A DNA stretch of 64,000 nt from Dillenia suffruticosa (lineage: Eukaryota > Streptophyta > Magnoliopsida > Dilleniales > Dilleniaceae), in the NCBI GenBank assembly GCA_033439265.1, contig JAVTVX010000013.1:23890000-23953999 (forward strand). Reading direction: 5' to 3'. Every line of letters starts with the position of its first letter. Positions within the stretch are counted from its first letter, which is position 1. Made by a program: the position numbers and the translations under genes. This document shows positions 35,275 to 46,530 of this stretch, one piece after another. Under the pieces are notes generated by a model. That model was not told where the DNA came from. It was given only the letters and a program-made list of their open reading frames with translations, and ran no database searches.

Positions 35275-36690
35275 TCAGCTGAAGGAGCTTCCATTTGAAT
35301 TTACTTCTGCAGTGTTTATACTTTTGCAGATCAGACAGTTGTCTGAAACCAATCGACTTATGATGCTTCCCTTTTCAATTCTCAACTTGCTGCTTTGTTT
35401 GTTCCACAGGTGCACAGCATAGGTCTCACCACTAAGCTGAAGCAGTTTGGCCTCAATCCATTTCAAAGTGGCTTCATCCCTGGGTTCTGCAAACAACCCA
35501 CCAATCCGTGTCCAGTCCACAGGGTAAAATGCCATAGGAGGCAAGACAGTAAAGTTATAGCCAAGTCTTTTTGCCACTCTCTCGACTACTCGAGAGACCA
35601 AGTAGGGTCCATTATGCCCCCATTTATTCCCATCAAATGTTAAGGCAAATTCCTCTATGAACTTGAAAAGAAGTGGATGATTCTTATCAAAAATTAGTAC
35701 TGCATTATTTAATCTAGTCCATTTTCCAGTTACCATGTCCATGCTTTGTGCTCCAATTGAGTTCCTTAGACCTGTAAACGTCTTTAGAACTATGAAGTCA
35801 GTATCCAAATAAACACCACCGTATTTGTACAAGGCTGCAAGTCTGAGCAGGTTGGAGAGATTCTGAGCAAGTGGAATTTCTCCAGGGTCATTCTTCCCTT
35901 TCTTCATCTGATGAAACCAAGTCTCAGCAGGCGTTTTCTGGAATAGAGAATATAAGTCAGGTGTGACAGCAAGAACCCTGAACCCAAGATCAAGAAGTGG
36001 CATTAATATTCTATACCCCTGCTGGGAGTCCATGGTTCTTGACAAAATCAACAAACAACCCCGTGGATGGGCTCTGAATAAGCTCTCCATGGCAAAGAAC
36101 TCTCTTACTCGAAAAGACCGAGCTGGAGATATCCATGTCATGAAAAATTGAAACTCACACTTGGAGTGGTTAAAGAATGCTAGAACTCGACTATCAAATT
36201 GCTTTGTCCGTTCATTTTTCTTAAATATCTGAAATTCTGGCAGTGTTTTCCTGAACCATGCTATTCTTTCTTCCTCGCTGACGTTCAGAGGAGGGAGCAA
36301 ATGGTGTTCTTCTCTGTAGCTTTCTTCAACCTTTTCTCTTAGGGAAAGCAATGGCAAGCACCCAGAATTCGTCTTGAATTCTTGTTGTCTTGGAATCTGT
36401 TCCACAGGTAAACTTTTATCAACGAAGGCAGCAGAATGAAGAGAGAGATTGGAAATGATGCAATAGGCAAAGAGCAGCAAAACTGCAAAGAAGGAGATCG
36501 TAGAAAATATAGATGATCTGGTAGTGTTGAATCTTTTAAAATTTAACATGTTTCCGGGGATTCTGTGTTTAGAGAGACCATGCAAGCTGGATGTTGATGA
36601 GGTTTGACGAAGAAAACAGAGGTCCTGAGGAGATTTCATGGCACTAGATACACACACACAAGCTAAAGAATTTAGAGGCTGGCGAAGCAT
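35275..36690 (-). CDS. Alpha-1,4-glycosyltransferase family protein (GT32/A4GALT-like), 471 aa
   Basis: Type II Golgi-type glycosyltransferase; donor and acceptor in plants unknown. Intronless, 471 residues. A signal anchor lies at about residues 60-82 (IFSTISFFAVLLLFAYCIIS). The sugar-binding DXD domain holds LAALYKYGGVYLDTDFIVLK, with DTD as the metal-nucleotide site, preceded by NLSNLLR. The C-terminal A4GALT domain has WGHNGPYLVSRVVERV and YAVHLWNKQS. Possible later starts are M18 and M48; the first ATG gives a long cytosolic tail. Several N-glycosylation sequons (for example NVSE, NHSK, NLSN) suit a lumenal domain. It is the intact relative of the fragments in units 1 and 2. Confidence 0.92.
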   Translation of the reverse strand: MLRQPLNSLACVCVSSAMKSPQDLCFLRQTSSTSSLHGLSKHRIPGNMLNFKRFNTTRSSIFSTISFFAVLLLFAYCIISNLSLHSAAFVDKSLPVEQIPRQQEFKTNSGCLPLLSLREKVEESYREEHHLLPPLNVSEEERIAWFRKTLPEFQIFKKNERTKQFDSRVLAFFNHSKCEFQFFMTWISPARSFRVREFFAMESLFRAHPRGCLLILSRTMDSQQGYRILMPLLDLGFRVLAVTPDLYSLFQKTPAETWFHQMKKGKNDPGEIPLAQNLSNLLRLAALYKYGGVYLDTDFIVLKTFTGLRNSIGAQSMDMVTGKWTRLNNAVLIFDKNHPLLFKFIEEFALTFDGNKWGHNGPYLVSRVVERVAKRLGYNFTVLPPMAFYPVDWTRIGGLFAEPRDEATLKWIEAKLLQLSGETYAVHLWNKQSSKLRIEKGSIISRLVSDNCLICKSINTAEVNSNGSSFS

Positions 36691-39589
36691 TCAAAGGTAA
36701 GACCACGTTAAAATTCTAACTTAATAGATTGCATATACCAAATTCCTTGGCCTTGAACTTTCTTTAACTTGTTTAATAAAATAATCAAACAACAGTTGAG
36801 GTTTTGATTGGTCGGCTGCTTGAAAAGACTTTCATATAAAAAGGCAGCCATCAAAGGTGAAGTTTCCAACATTACTTACGTTTGACCTTCTTTCTTGTTG
36901 TATATGCTGGATTTTTCCTTAGATGATGTCACATCAGGCTCAGAATTTTCACCTCTGTTAAAGAGATTCACTGCTTAACTTGTAAGACTGTTCTCTTAAC
37001 TTATAAGACTGTTAAAATTCCAACTAATTTTCTCTAAGACTGTTCTCTTAACTTGTAAGATTGTTAAAATTCCAACTAATTTTCTCTTTCTTCTGGAATA
37101 ACTAAAATTACATAGAAGTCAGATTCAGATTAGGTAAGAATACTGAAGTTGACATTTTTTTTAGCATTTTTTTTCCTGCATGCCGTGCTATGGGCATATG
37201 AATGTTTTTTCCTGTAAAAGAGATAGTTTTGTGTGAGTGGACCAGTTTGGATTAATGATGTGTATGTTTGAAATATATACAATTAGTCTGTCTAGACAAT
37301 TTATGGTTTCCCAGTTGTACAAGAAATATTTAGTGTAAAACGTGTCTGATCTGATTATGTCAATGTTGATTTTGAAGACTGAAAATTAGGGCTGGCGTTT
37401 TGGGATTTAATTTTAGAAGATAGACCAAAATGGTGATTTAGCATATCTTTGGCTGCTTGGTCACGTGTGGGAGTAGATATTCTGTCACTTTCCCCCACAT
37501 GACCTATGCTTAATGCTCGTAAGTCTCATATTTTCCAGTTATTTATCGCATCAATTGCACTGAACGATTGAAGAAAACGCCCTATTCTTTTAAGCAAAAA
37601 ACGTTTGCTTGTCTCTCAAGGCATAAATCAGGTTACGCTTTTGACACAGTCAACACACTCTCTTCACTGTGCGGATGGAAATTCCTCAATGAATACCATG
37701 GCTAGAAGAGGACAGCTTCAAAAGATGCCTAATGAATTTGTATTCTTTTAGTTGTTCAACACATTTTTGTTGATGATTTCTCTGATTACATTATGTTATG
37801 TGTGGCCCGCTATAATTGTTTGATGGTTAGGTCTCATGCTGTGTGTCTCATGGTCTATTTGATTTTTTTCATACACTCCTTCCCCCCCCCCCCCCTTTCC
37901 TTTCCATATTTATTGCTTGTTTGGTGACTCATTGCATCACTGGTATGTTTGTTTTGGAATTTTTTCCCTTGTTGTTTAACGGATGAATCTGCTACTGTTG
38001 CCATCTCATTAGTGATGTTCCTGAATTCGTGAGCTTCTTCATGGGATTTAGGGCACAAGCATCATAACATGGGAAATTCAGAACAGATGGATTCTATTTG
38101 AAGAAAAATCTTTCACTTCTTTCCTTGTGAGTAATCGCAGAACTCGTGGCAAGGCAGCCCACCACTTCCTTGCCTTAGGTCTCCATTCACCATCTAGTTT
38201 TGTTGCATTAGAATGAGTCCTTTGAATTCCAATTCACCCATATTTCTTTGATTGTCTATCTTTTTCATGTTGAAATTATTTTAATACTAAAGTGTTTCTT
38301 GCTCAAACTATTTTCAAAATTTTAAGAAAAATTTATAATATAAAATTATAATTATATATATTGCTTGTTTCTTAAAAGTTAAACCTACCCGCTCATTAAT
38401 ATTATAACATTAAATATGTATTATGTTTCAATTTTTTATATAAATTTTTAATTTTTTTTCTATTATTAATTGTTCAATTTGGGACATATGGGTACCGGAT
38501 GCGTATCTAGAAACAGTAATTTAAAAGGGGTCCCTTGAATGATGTTTAACAGAACGTGAGCCACTTGCATGTTATGAGTTGCATTTTGGCTTGGCTTCCT
38601 GTAATGTATTAGTATATTATTTATCCGTCTCGTAATGGTAGGTGAGATGCATTATTAGGATTTCCATTAGTTCACGCAAACCCGTCCTTATATCACCTCC
38701 AATAATTATCCAAAATAATAAATGAGAACTGAAAATGATTTGTGCATGGACCGATGAACGTTGCCTGCTTTATCCTCTCGTCATCATTTCCTTGTTGTTT
38801 GGTAGCACGTTTTTCTCTTAGTTCATGGTGAAAAAGAGGCTCGGCAGAGATGCCACCCTAATGGCGGGGAATGGTCTAGTTGCCGGGAGGCCAAGGCCCG
38901 CCGGACTGCAGGTGGTCATGTCTGCTGGGACTTGAAGGAAGAAGGGAGGGGGGAAGAGAGAGAGAGAGAGACAAGGCGGGGGGGGGGGGGAGGAGAGAGA
39001 GTCACGTGATCTGCAGCCAAGGTGGCACTGTCATGTCACTATTTTTGGTGACGAGGACACAATAGTGCTTGAATATGCTGATGTGACAATTAACACATCA
39101 GCATTTTAGTGCATCTGTCATGGCAGCTCAGATTACAACTTTCACATGGTCCTCTACTATGTTATGCCACCTTAGCATTTTGCGGCTATGTTAATACTAT
39201 CAGTGATGGATGGATTTTGTTATCATATTTTTAGAATTTTGAATATTCAATCATTATATTTTAAATTTTATATATTTAATTGTGAATTTGGTTATAGTGC
39301 GCGGGCTTGGTAATACCTCTGGCTTATGCTTGCTTCAGCTGTAACATATTACCTAAGCATCTTCTACTCATGCATTGTAAATACATATGCAATTTGAGGG
39401 TTTCGTGGATTGCTTTCCTATTCTACCCTGAGATCATGTTCCTATGTTGTCCTCTTGACATTCTATTTCAATTTTCTTAGGTTTGGGTAAATAATTTTCT
39501 AGTATTTAACTAAATCTAGGTCACCTTAGAGCCCGAACTGTCTACATGGGATAATACAGGTCCATAGTGTTTCATAGACTGAATTGTAA
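36691..39589. other. Intergenic region upstream of the glycosyltransferase
   Basis: No gene supported over 2.9 kb. Contains a two-copy 52-bp tandem repeat (36984-37087), a C-run at about 37884, an AT-rich section (38290-38470) and a GA/G-run-rich stretch (38935-39000). Open frames at 37855-38058 and 38880-39065 are low complexity. Confidence 0.5.
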
Positions 39590-40560
39590 TAACCATAGAA
39601 GTGGTAGGACCCTTTGAGAGAACATAGACTGAATTCCGAAGTTAGAGACATGCAATCTCGGGAGCAAGCAACTGGAGAATAAATCGCCTGGCCGCACACG
39701 CATGCATCAAAACAGGAAAACCAGCTGCAGTGCTCATCCCCAACCCCAATTTTATTAAAGACATTTTAAAAAAATATATCAACCATTGTTAGCGAGATTC
39801 CTCTTTGAGATTCAAAAATCTGAGACTTCGGTTCATTCTTGAAGGATGAGGCAACATCCTTCGGTTTCCCATCCGGGTTCACTGCATGAGGGCACCCGAC
39901 CCTTACAATAGACACCAATCGTGAAATCTTGCATTATTCATCCACTCCACTTCAATTAATGGACTCTCTGCTAGTCTTATATGCTGTTGTATCATAATCT
40001 TCGATCTTCACCTTTACCCGATGAAAACGTGGACTAGCCCTCTGATCCTGTCTCTTTTACTTTCAACTTATTGCCCTTTTCAATCTTCCCAGAGAGGAAG
40101 GTGTTTGCCTCGTATTTTAAACTCTACACTGGTCTATCTCTCTCTCTCACACCCAACCCAAGAACACATGACAATCAAGAATTGCAGTTTGGGTGTTGGG
40201 ATATTCGGAAGTGAATTGGGAATAAACCCTTCTTTCTAAAACAATAAAAAGGGCGGAATTAGAACCAAGAAGAGATAGAGAGAGAGAAGTTCCGATCAAG
40301 ATCGGTGAGAAGGAGAAGAGACTAAGTTCTTCCACAAATATTTCCCGGACACCATCTCAACCAAGATCCAAAAATGTCTTCTCAAGCATGATTTAACCTT
40401 CAAAAGAAGAGAAAATAAATTCATTGAGAATTGATTTAATTAAAAAAAAACCCAAAATAAAACAAATTGTGCACAGAGAGAGAGAGAGAGAAAGGAAGAG
40501 AGAACCTTCTCCGAGCAAGAAATCGGAGGTGAATCTTGATCGGATTCGTCTAGAGAATCA
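39590..40560. repeat. Scrambled fourth duplicate fragment
   Basis: A mosaic of unit pieces with internal deletions: 39590-39840 matches 9590-9900; 39843-39960 matches the HAD last exon (12740-12850, GATGAGGCAACATCCTTCGG); 39970-40160 matches 10330-10590; 40190-40557 matches the minisatellite edge and MCPLR gene. Divergence is the highest of the four, and the minisatellite is absent apart from one unit-like stretch. Confidence 0.75.
40296..40559 (-). pseudogene. MCPLR-type gene, 5'-truncated copy 4
   Basis: Exon 2 (40397-40296) is open and well conserved: VKSCLRRHFWILVEMVSGKY then LWKNLVSSPSHRS-stop, the same ending frame as copies 1 and 2. Exon 1 is cut at about 40559, leaving only 18 codons (DSLDESDQDSPPISCSEK) and no start or membrane anchor. 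Its ending supports SxPSHR as the ancestral C-terminus, making copy 3 the altered one. Confidence 0.75.
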
Positions 40561-40916
40561 CATCTTTAATTTTTATTTTTTTTTTAAGAAAGCGCTTTTA
40601 CTTTATCCATCTTTTCGGGAAAAAATAAAAATAAAAATAACTTTTACACATATTTTTAAAAAACAATGCATATCTATTATTCTATGGTTTAGAATGCATC
40701 AAACCTTAACACGATGAAAAGGAAAATTAGTCTTTTAAAAATTCAAAACCTTTTTCTTGTTCAAGAGTCTCTACCTACAGACTTCTAACCCTTTTGAAGG
40801 TAAATCTTTGTACTCTTTAGCTGCACTTCAATCCCAACCCCCCCCCCCCAAAGAAAAGGCTCTCCTAGATGTAAAAGTGGAGAAACACTCGTGGGTAAGA
40901 AAAATCATGTCAGATT

Positions 40917-41354
40917 TTGATGTTTAGAGATATTGAAGAAGTCAATAACATTGTGAAAAATGTTAAAATTGCAAAGTATGGCATGGGTGGCCAAGTTTCA
41001 TTAGTTGGAGACGTATACGGCTTTGGCATGCTTCTTCTGGAGATGTTCACAGGGAAAAAGACAACAGACGACGTGTTCCAAGATGGTCTCAGCATTTCTA
41101 AATATGTGGCATCAGCTTTGCCCGAGCATGTCATGGAAATGGCAGACCCGTATGTGCTGCTTAAAGAAGAAGAAGCAGATCGAGGTGTGTATGAAGATAA
41201 GAAAGAAGAGCATGCAACTATGGTGGAAAATCAGCTAAGTTACTCTGGGGTTCACATGGGGGAAGATTTGGTCCCCGTGATGAAAATGGGATTGGCTTGT
41301 TCAAGGCCTCTGCCAAGAGAGCGAATGAAAATCCACCACGCGGTCAACCAATAG
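40917..41354 (+). pseudogene. LRR receptor kinase fragment (kinase C-lobe)
   Basis: A 145-codon open frame covers the C-lobe of an LRR-XII (EFR/Xa21-like) Ser/Thr receptor kinase: VSLVGDVYGFGMLLLEMFTG, then KKTTDDVFQDGLSISKYVAS, ALPEHVMEMADP and MKMGLACSRPLPRERM. Nothing N-terminal of the activation segment is present. The A/G-P-E of the APE motif is replaced, and the expected tail is short. It is an isolated gene fragment; no LRR exons lie upstream. Confidence 0.8.
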
Positions 41355-41825
41355 ATTGATATTCGAGACGCTTATAACTGGTCCAAAATAAATTGATGGT
41401 TTATCACTATTTAAATTGGCAGTTAAATTCCTCCTAGATAATACAAAATTTAAATCACAATTAATTAAAGGATTTATCTGCACACTTTTTCATCTTAGTA
41501 ATTGTTCAAATTTTGTGTAGATTAGTAAAGTTTTGATTAATTTGAAAAAGGGAACGTACATATATTTAACGATGATTTCTTGTTAAAATCTGACCTGAAT
41601 CGCAGATTTTATTAAAATTTTGACTATCGAACCTCGTCAAATGAGCCCACACGGATCCATGACTTCATCCGTAGCCACCAATCAAGGATCAACCCATTTG
41701 CAAGTTCTAAAGTTGTCGTCTTTTCTTACCACAAATAATTGTTCTCTCCCCGCTTGTCGAATCCTCTCTCTCTCTCTTCTCTCTCTCTCTCAGGTGTTCG
41801 TTTGTGAGTGAGAGCTGAGTAAGTC

Positions 41826-44429
41826 ATGGAAACCCTTGCAAACTCGAGCTCAAAAGTTTTCACAGAAAGGCATAAGGATAGAGGGTTTTCAACTTCACGG
41901 GATGTTCTTATTAGACCCCAAATATGTTTTTTGAGAAAATCCCACACACCCATCAATTCAGGTTTCCTTAATCTGATCATATATAGCCAAAGAAATAACC
42001 CCATTCGACTCCTTTCCTCTTCATCACAATCTGAGGTAACACATCTCTTTTCTGTTACTTAGTTTTGGATGCGAAAATTTTTGGCATAGTAAAGTTTAAT
42101 CCTTTTTTTTTTTTTGGCAGCATGATCATTTAGTAATTGAAACCTTAAATTTTTGCTTATCAGTTTTATGACTTTGATAGGCCATATAAGTTAAGTTCAG
42201 AATGAACTTTATGAAGTGCAACCCAATTTGATGATGGCATTATAGAAGCTTTACTACCTCTACCGGGAAATTTTGGTTTGAGATTAATTCGTATGCTATA
42301 CTGTTGGCATTGATGCAGGTGGTCTTGGAGGATGAAGAAACGCCTAGCCCAGAAGAACCGTGTAATTTCTTATATTTATTTGTAGTAAGTCTCGCGTGAG
42401 TTAAATCCATGGAGTAGTGCGAGAGAGACCAGACGAATCAAAGATCAAATGGATCGATTTCTATGTGCAGTCCACTCAGTATCTTTTATAAATTTTTTGC
42501 TTGATTTTGAAAGATATCTTGAGTCATTTAAAATTACTCGAATTTGAAAATTTTATTGGTATATTTTGGTTCTTGATTCGTTTGATGCTTTTGTCAGTAC
42601 TGAAATTCACTTAATAAAATGTAATGCATAAATCTAAAATCTAATATTAACAAATATAGGAAAATAGTCCATGAATGAAGTTATAGATGGAGGACCTTTG
42701 GATTGAGCATTCTTTTGTTGTGTCTAAGATCTCAAAACAGCACTCCCGATTGTTCAGGTCAATTGAAGACTGCCCATGTCAAGTTTCAATTGCGGAAGAA
42801 GTGCATGTTCGGGGAGTAGCTTCTTATAGTGGGGGATGACACTTTGTTGGGTTTGTGGGATCCACAAAGTGCAATACCCCTAGAGTGGTCAGATGGACAC
42901 CTATGGACTCTGGGACTGGTGAGCAGCGAACAACTTCACCCCATAGTTTTTAGGGCAGTTTTTAATGTGGTCAATGCTGTTTCACTGATTTGAACAGGAT
43001 ATACCCACGGAGAAATCAATACAATATAAGTTCATATTGAAAGGAGTTACTGGGAAGATGTTGTGGCAGCCTGGTCCAGACCGAATTCTTCAAACGTGGG
43101 AAACAAGTAATACAATCAGTGTTACTGAAGATTGGGAAGATGCTGGACTTCAGAAAATAGTGGAGGAAGAGTCCATCCTTAAGCATAGTGAGAAATCATC
43201 AATCGCTCAGCAGATCACTTCGATTGTTGCAGAGAACATCATCCATGTAGAAGAACCCAAGCCATTGAAGGAGAGAGATGCAGAAACCATGGCTATTGTG
43301 ACAGAGAACACAACTCGAGCAGAAGAATCCAATAGCAAAACCCTTTACTCAAAACCTCTCGGTGATACAAAGAAAGGTGCAGATTTGAATAAGGATGTGA
43401 CTACAAGAGAAATACTTGTTGAGAGCAATGACAGAGCTGCAACTCTCAACAGCCTTTCCAGCGCAAAAGTGCATGACAACTTGATCACATATGAAGGAGC
43501 TCCTGTTTTAGTTCCAGGTTTGACCCCATTGACGACAGGACCTGCAGAAGCATCCACTGATAAAGATGACAAAACTCCCATTACTGCTGATGCCTTAGTT
43601 GAAAAGGATGAAGCTAAGGACCAGAATGAGCCTCAGGTAACTGGCTAAAAACAATTTTACTTTCTGAATATCTTATTTTAGTTAGTTGGATCAAGGAGAC
43701 TCATTGCAGTTCAGGGTTATCGTCTAATAGTTTCTATGTTTTGCGAGAAAGTGGCTTATCTAAATGCTGTAATAACAAGTGAGCTTTCTGTGTTGTTGCA
43801 TCTGAACAATCATAAATAGTCTTTCTTGTCCAGCTCTTGTGACTATAAACCAAACCGAAGCCATCAATAACAGAACTCGTTATGCGTGTACATGAGGCAT
43901 TATACTTCCCTTCCTAGATTAATGTTGGCAAGTATCCTTCCACCCTTGGCATAATATAAGTACCATTACACTGTGAAATACCCAACTGAATTAACTGACA
44001 CATATATCACAATGGCTTCTCAGCTGTTTTAGTATATCACAATAGCTCAATGTGTAACAACAAATATTTCAGCAAACATTACCGGTCTAAGATGCCCATT
44101 GAGCTCCAATTGTGTATATCTCCTATTGCATAAGTATTATGGCAACTACATTTGTTTAAATCTTCTCGTCTTTTTGACATATGCTGTAGTTGAATCAGAA
44201 TATTAAGAAGCAACAACCTGATGGCCCCCCACATGTAGAGGCAACGCCTAAGGTTGTGATCAACAGTGAATACCAAGAGAATGTCAGTAAAGTTGAACAA
44301 ATGGTGTATACTGTAATGGGGCAAGACCTACCAAACTCTGAGATAGAGACTGGTAATGTATTGCAAAATTACATTCAATGGGGTCAGAAAGCTCTGCAGA
44401 AGCTTCTAAGTAATTTTGGTTTCTTATAG
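41826..44429 (+). pseudogene. CBM20 starch-binding-like gene, 5 exons, one in-frame TAG
   Basis: Carbohydrate-binding-fold protein, probably plastid. Exons 41826-42035, 42319-42361, 42758-42918, 42998-43636 and 44190-44429 join in phase to 431 codons. The N-terminus (METLANSSSKVFTERHKDRG..., Ser/Arg-rich) looks like a transit peptide. The CBM20 domain has [48 protein letters not shown] and LWQPGPDRILQTWET, with the starch-binding tryptophans. A long, acidic, disordered C-terminal half follows. Codon 105 (42817-42819) is TAG where relatives have a codon such as Gln or His in FGE-x-F. All other splice sites and frames are intact, so it is a very young pseudogene, a null allele or a base-call error. 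Confidence 0.78.
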
Positions 44430-45714
44430 CATCATTGAATTCCAAAACTCCTTGAACTGCAAAAGAGTTTTTATCTTTCGGAAGAAAGCCTGCATGCTGC
44501 TTCATAGCACAAATTTTTCAGATCAGACATCTCTGTGGGGCTGCTATGTACATATAGGATCTGTAGCATAACAATATTGTTGTTTGTACTCGATTCCATT
44601 TTAGAGATTGCAAGGTTCTTTTTTGGGAAATCTTTTTTCTCGCGGAGACTTGTTCGCCTTGTGGTGGTCCATGTCATCTTAACCTGTTTACATCTGCTAA
44701 TTAGAACTGATTGTCATATAGTTTTTGTTATAATATCTATATACATTATTCTTTTGTGATTCATGAACAAGTAGTTTATGGATTGATTGATTCTTTTAAA
44801 ATTCTACTTTGGTGGGAGCAGGAGTCTCAACCTTTAGCATTGTCAAGTCCACACCATGTTCTTCTTCTCTAGCAAGTTGTGTTGATCATAAGAAGACACG
44901 AGAGAAAATGATGACTACTTATATGTGTTCTTTGACGTGCCGAGAACAGAAGAGCTTTTCTGCTTTTGGCATGATCTGCATAATGCAAGTTCAGGAAAAG
45001 GGTTTCTGGGAACAAATTTAACCGAACCATAATCAAATTAACTCCAGGAAATATTTTCTAAAGGGCTTTTGCTTTCCTTAATACCTAAAGGCTAATTATA
45101 ATCATCTACGATATCTTGAAATTAGCGGCAGTGGTACAACGATGGGAGATAGCTGCTGGAAAATGTCTAGCATCTGGCTAGCACTTTAAACTCTCCGCAT
45201 TCACTGCATCTGATTCTGTGTCTCTTTTAGAAGATGACAATAATCAAGAGCAATTGCCCCTTTTGATGCTTTATATGATTTTTGTTGAGAATATTGCTAT
45301 CTCTAATCAACAATCAAAAGGAAAAAATTAAAAAAAAAACTGTTATTTTCCGTAATTACCTCTTTCTTAACTTTAAAACAGGTCAAATGACTTGATATAA
45401 TCAATATCAACATCACTTTAATGTTCATAACTATTTTTTTAAAAAATGGAAAAATTGATCCATTGCCCCTGCATGCTTATTTTGCACATCAAGGTTGGTA
45501 CGGATCCGTTGAAACCTTAACATGTAAATGGGTGTTCTATAGTTGATGCTAAAAGTCCCGGTCTAATCTAATGATATAAATCTCTTTTCCCAGATTTGTT
45601 GATATAGATTCAAAAGCCTAATAAGAATAAGGAAACTCCTTGTGAGTAGTGATACAAAACTCTCCATTTAAGCTGTACCAGGAAAAATATTACATAAGGG
45701 GAGGAAAAATATTT
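44430..45714. other. Intergenic spacer
   Basis: 3' flank of the CBM20 gene, then non-coding sequence. Open frames 44535-44759 and 44809-45021 match no family. No repeat or RNA seen. Confidence 0.45.
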
Positions 45715-46530
45715 TAAGAGGACAAAACCACCATGACACTCGGCCGAACATTTAGAGCCCAACACATTCCTGTAATGATCCGTGTAGTCTTTCTCCAACT
45801 CAGAATCCACAATCACTCCATAGCTTCTCAAATCCGAGTCCATGATCACATTATTGAACTCAGTGTACTTGGTTGGAGTCCGGGCTTCGGATCTTCGCAT
45901 CTCGGTCCAACCAGGAAGACCCAGGATCACAGAAGGGTCATCGTCGGACTGAACCATCTCGGGAGGCTTATATCGGAAGATACTCTCTACAGCACAAAAA
46001 GCAAAGAAGCATCTACCATTTTTCTTTTTTGGTTTTCGCCAACTAATATTCAGATTTTACTTGATTAATTCGATCTAGTACCATATAACCTATTAGGGGT
46101 TGCTCTCTCAAATTCTTTTTCTTTATTCCCAGGTCTCAAAATCAAGACGTTTGGTTAAGAGATAAAGTGACATATCACTTAACCCAAAAGTGATAAGATG
46201 CGTCTACCATGAAACACAGGTAAAAATACCCAACTCTTTAGCCAAATTTGAGGCTCAAAAAAACCAGCGGATCAAATCGGGTCGGGTTGCCGGATGAATT
46301 GCTCCATGGCTTGTTGAAGCAGTTTCAATGGAAGTTGCAGGGCTCAAGCTCTCCGCTCCCTCTGGCAGATCGACTTTGGTGAAGGGTAATTGAAGCACAT
46401 GGGGGCTGATATTGTGAATTCCTTCAATGCCTTTGCAGAAGAAATGAACATTTTGGGGAGTCGTGGCAATGGTTACACTTGCATTATGAGGTGCAAATAA
46501 AAGTGCTATGTCTACTAGTGGATGTATGCA
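45715..46530 (-). pseudogene. UGT73-like UDP-glycosyltransferase pseudogene fragment
   Basis: Two reverse-strand pieces. About 46524-46310 reads HPLVDIALLFAPHNASVTIA then TTPQNVHFF and VDLPEGAESL, matching the N-terminal acceptor-side region of UGT73-type enzymes (P-VDIAKLFA, TTPLNA, GLPEGCE). About 45957-45720 reads GLPGWTEMRRSE and RSYGVIVDSELEKDYTDHYR then NVLGSK, matching the later GLP...MTRSQLP and SYGVIVNSFYELEPDY-DHYR region. The section between is missing or scrambled, and the C-terminal PSPG box is absent. Non-functional. Confidence 0.75.

Noticed and set aside
35395-35643. Plus-strand frame starting MFVPQVHSIG
   Set aside because: Antisense shadow of the intact glycosyltransferase; useful only for spotting the related fragments in units 1 and 2.
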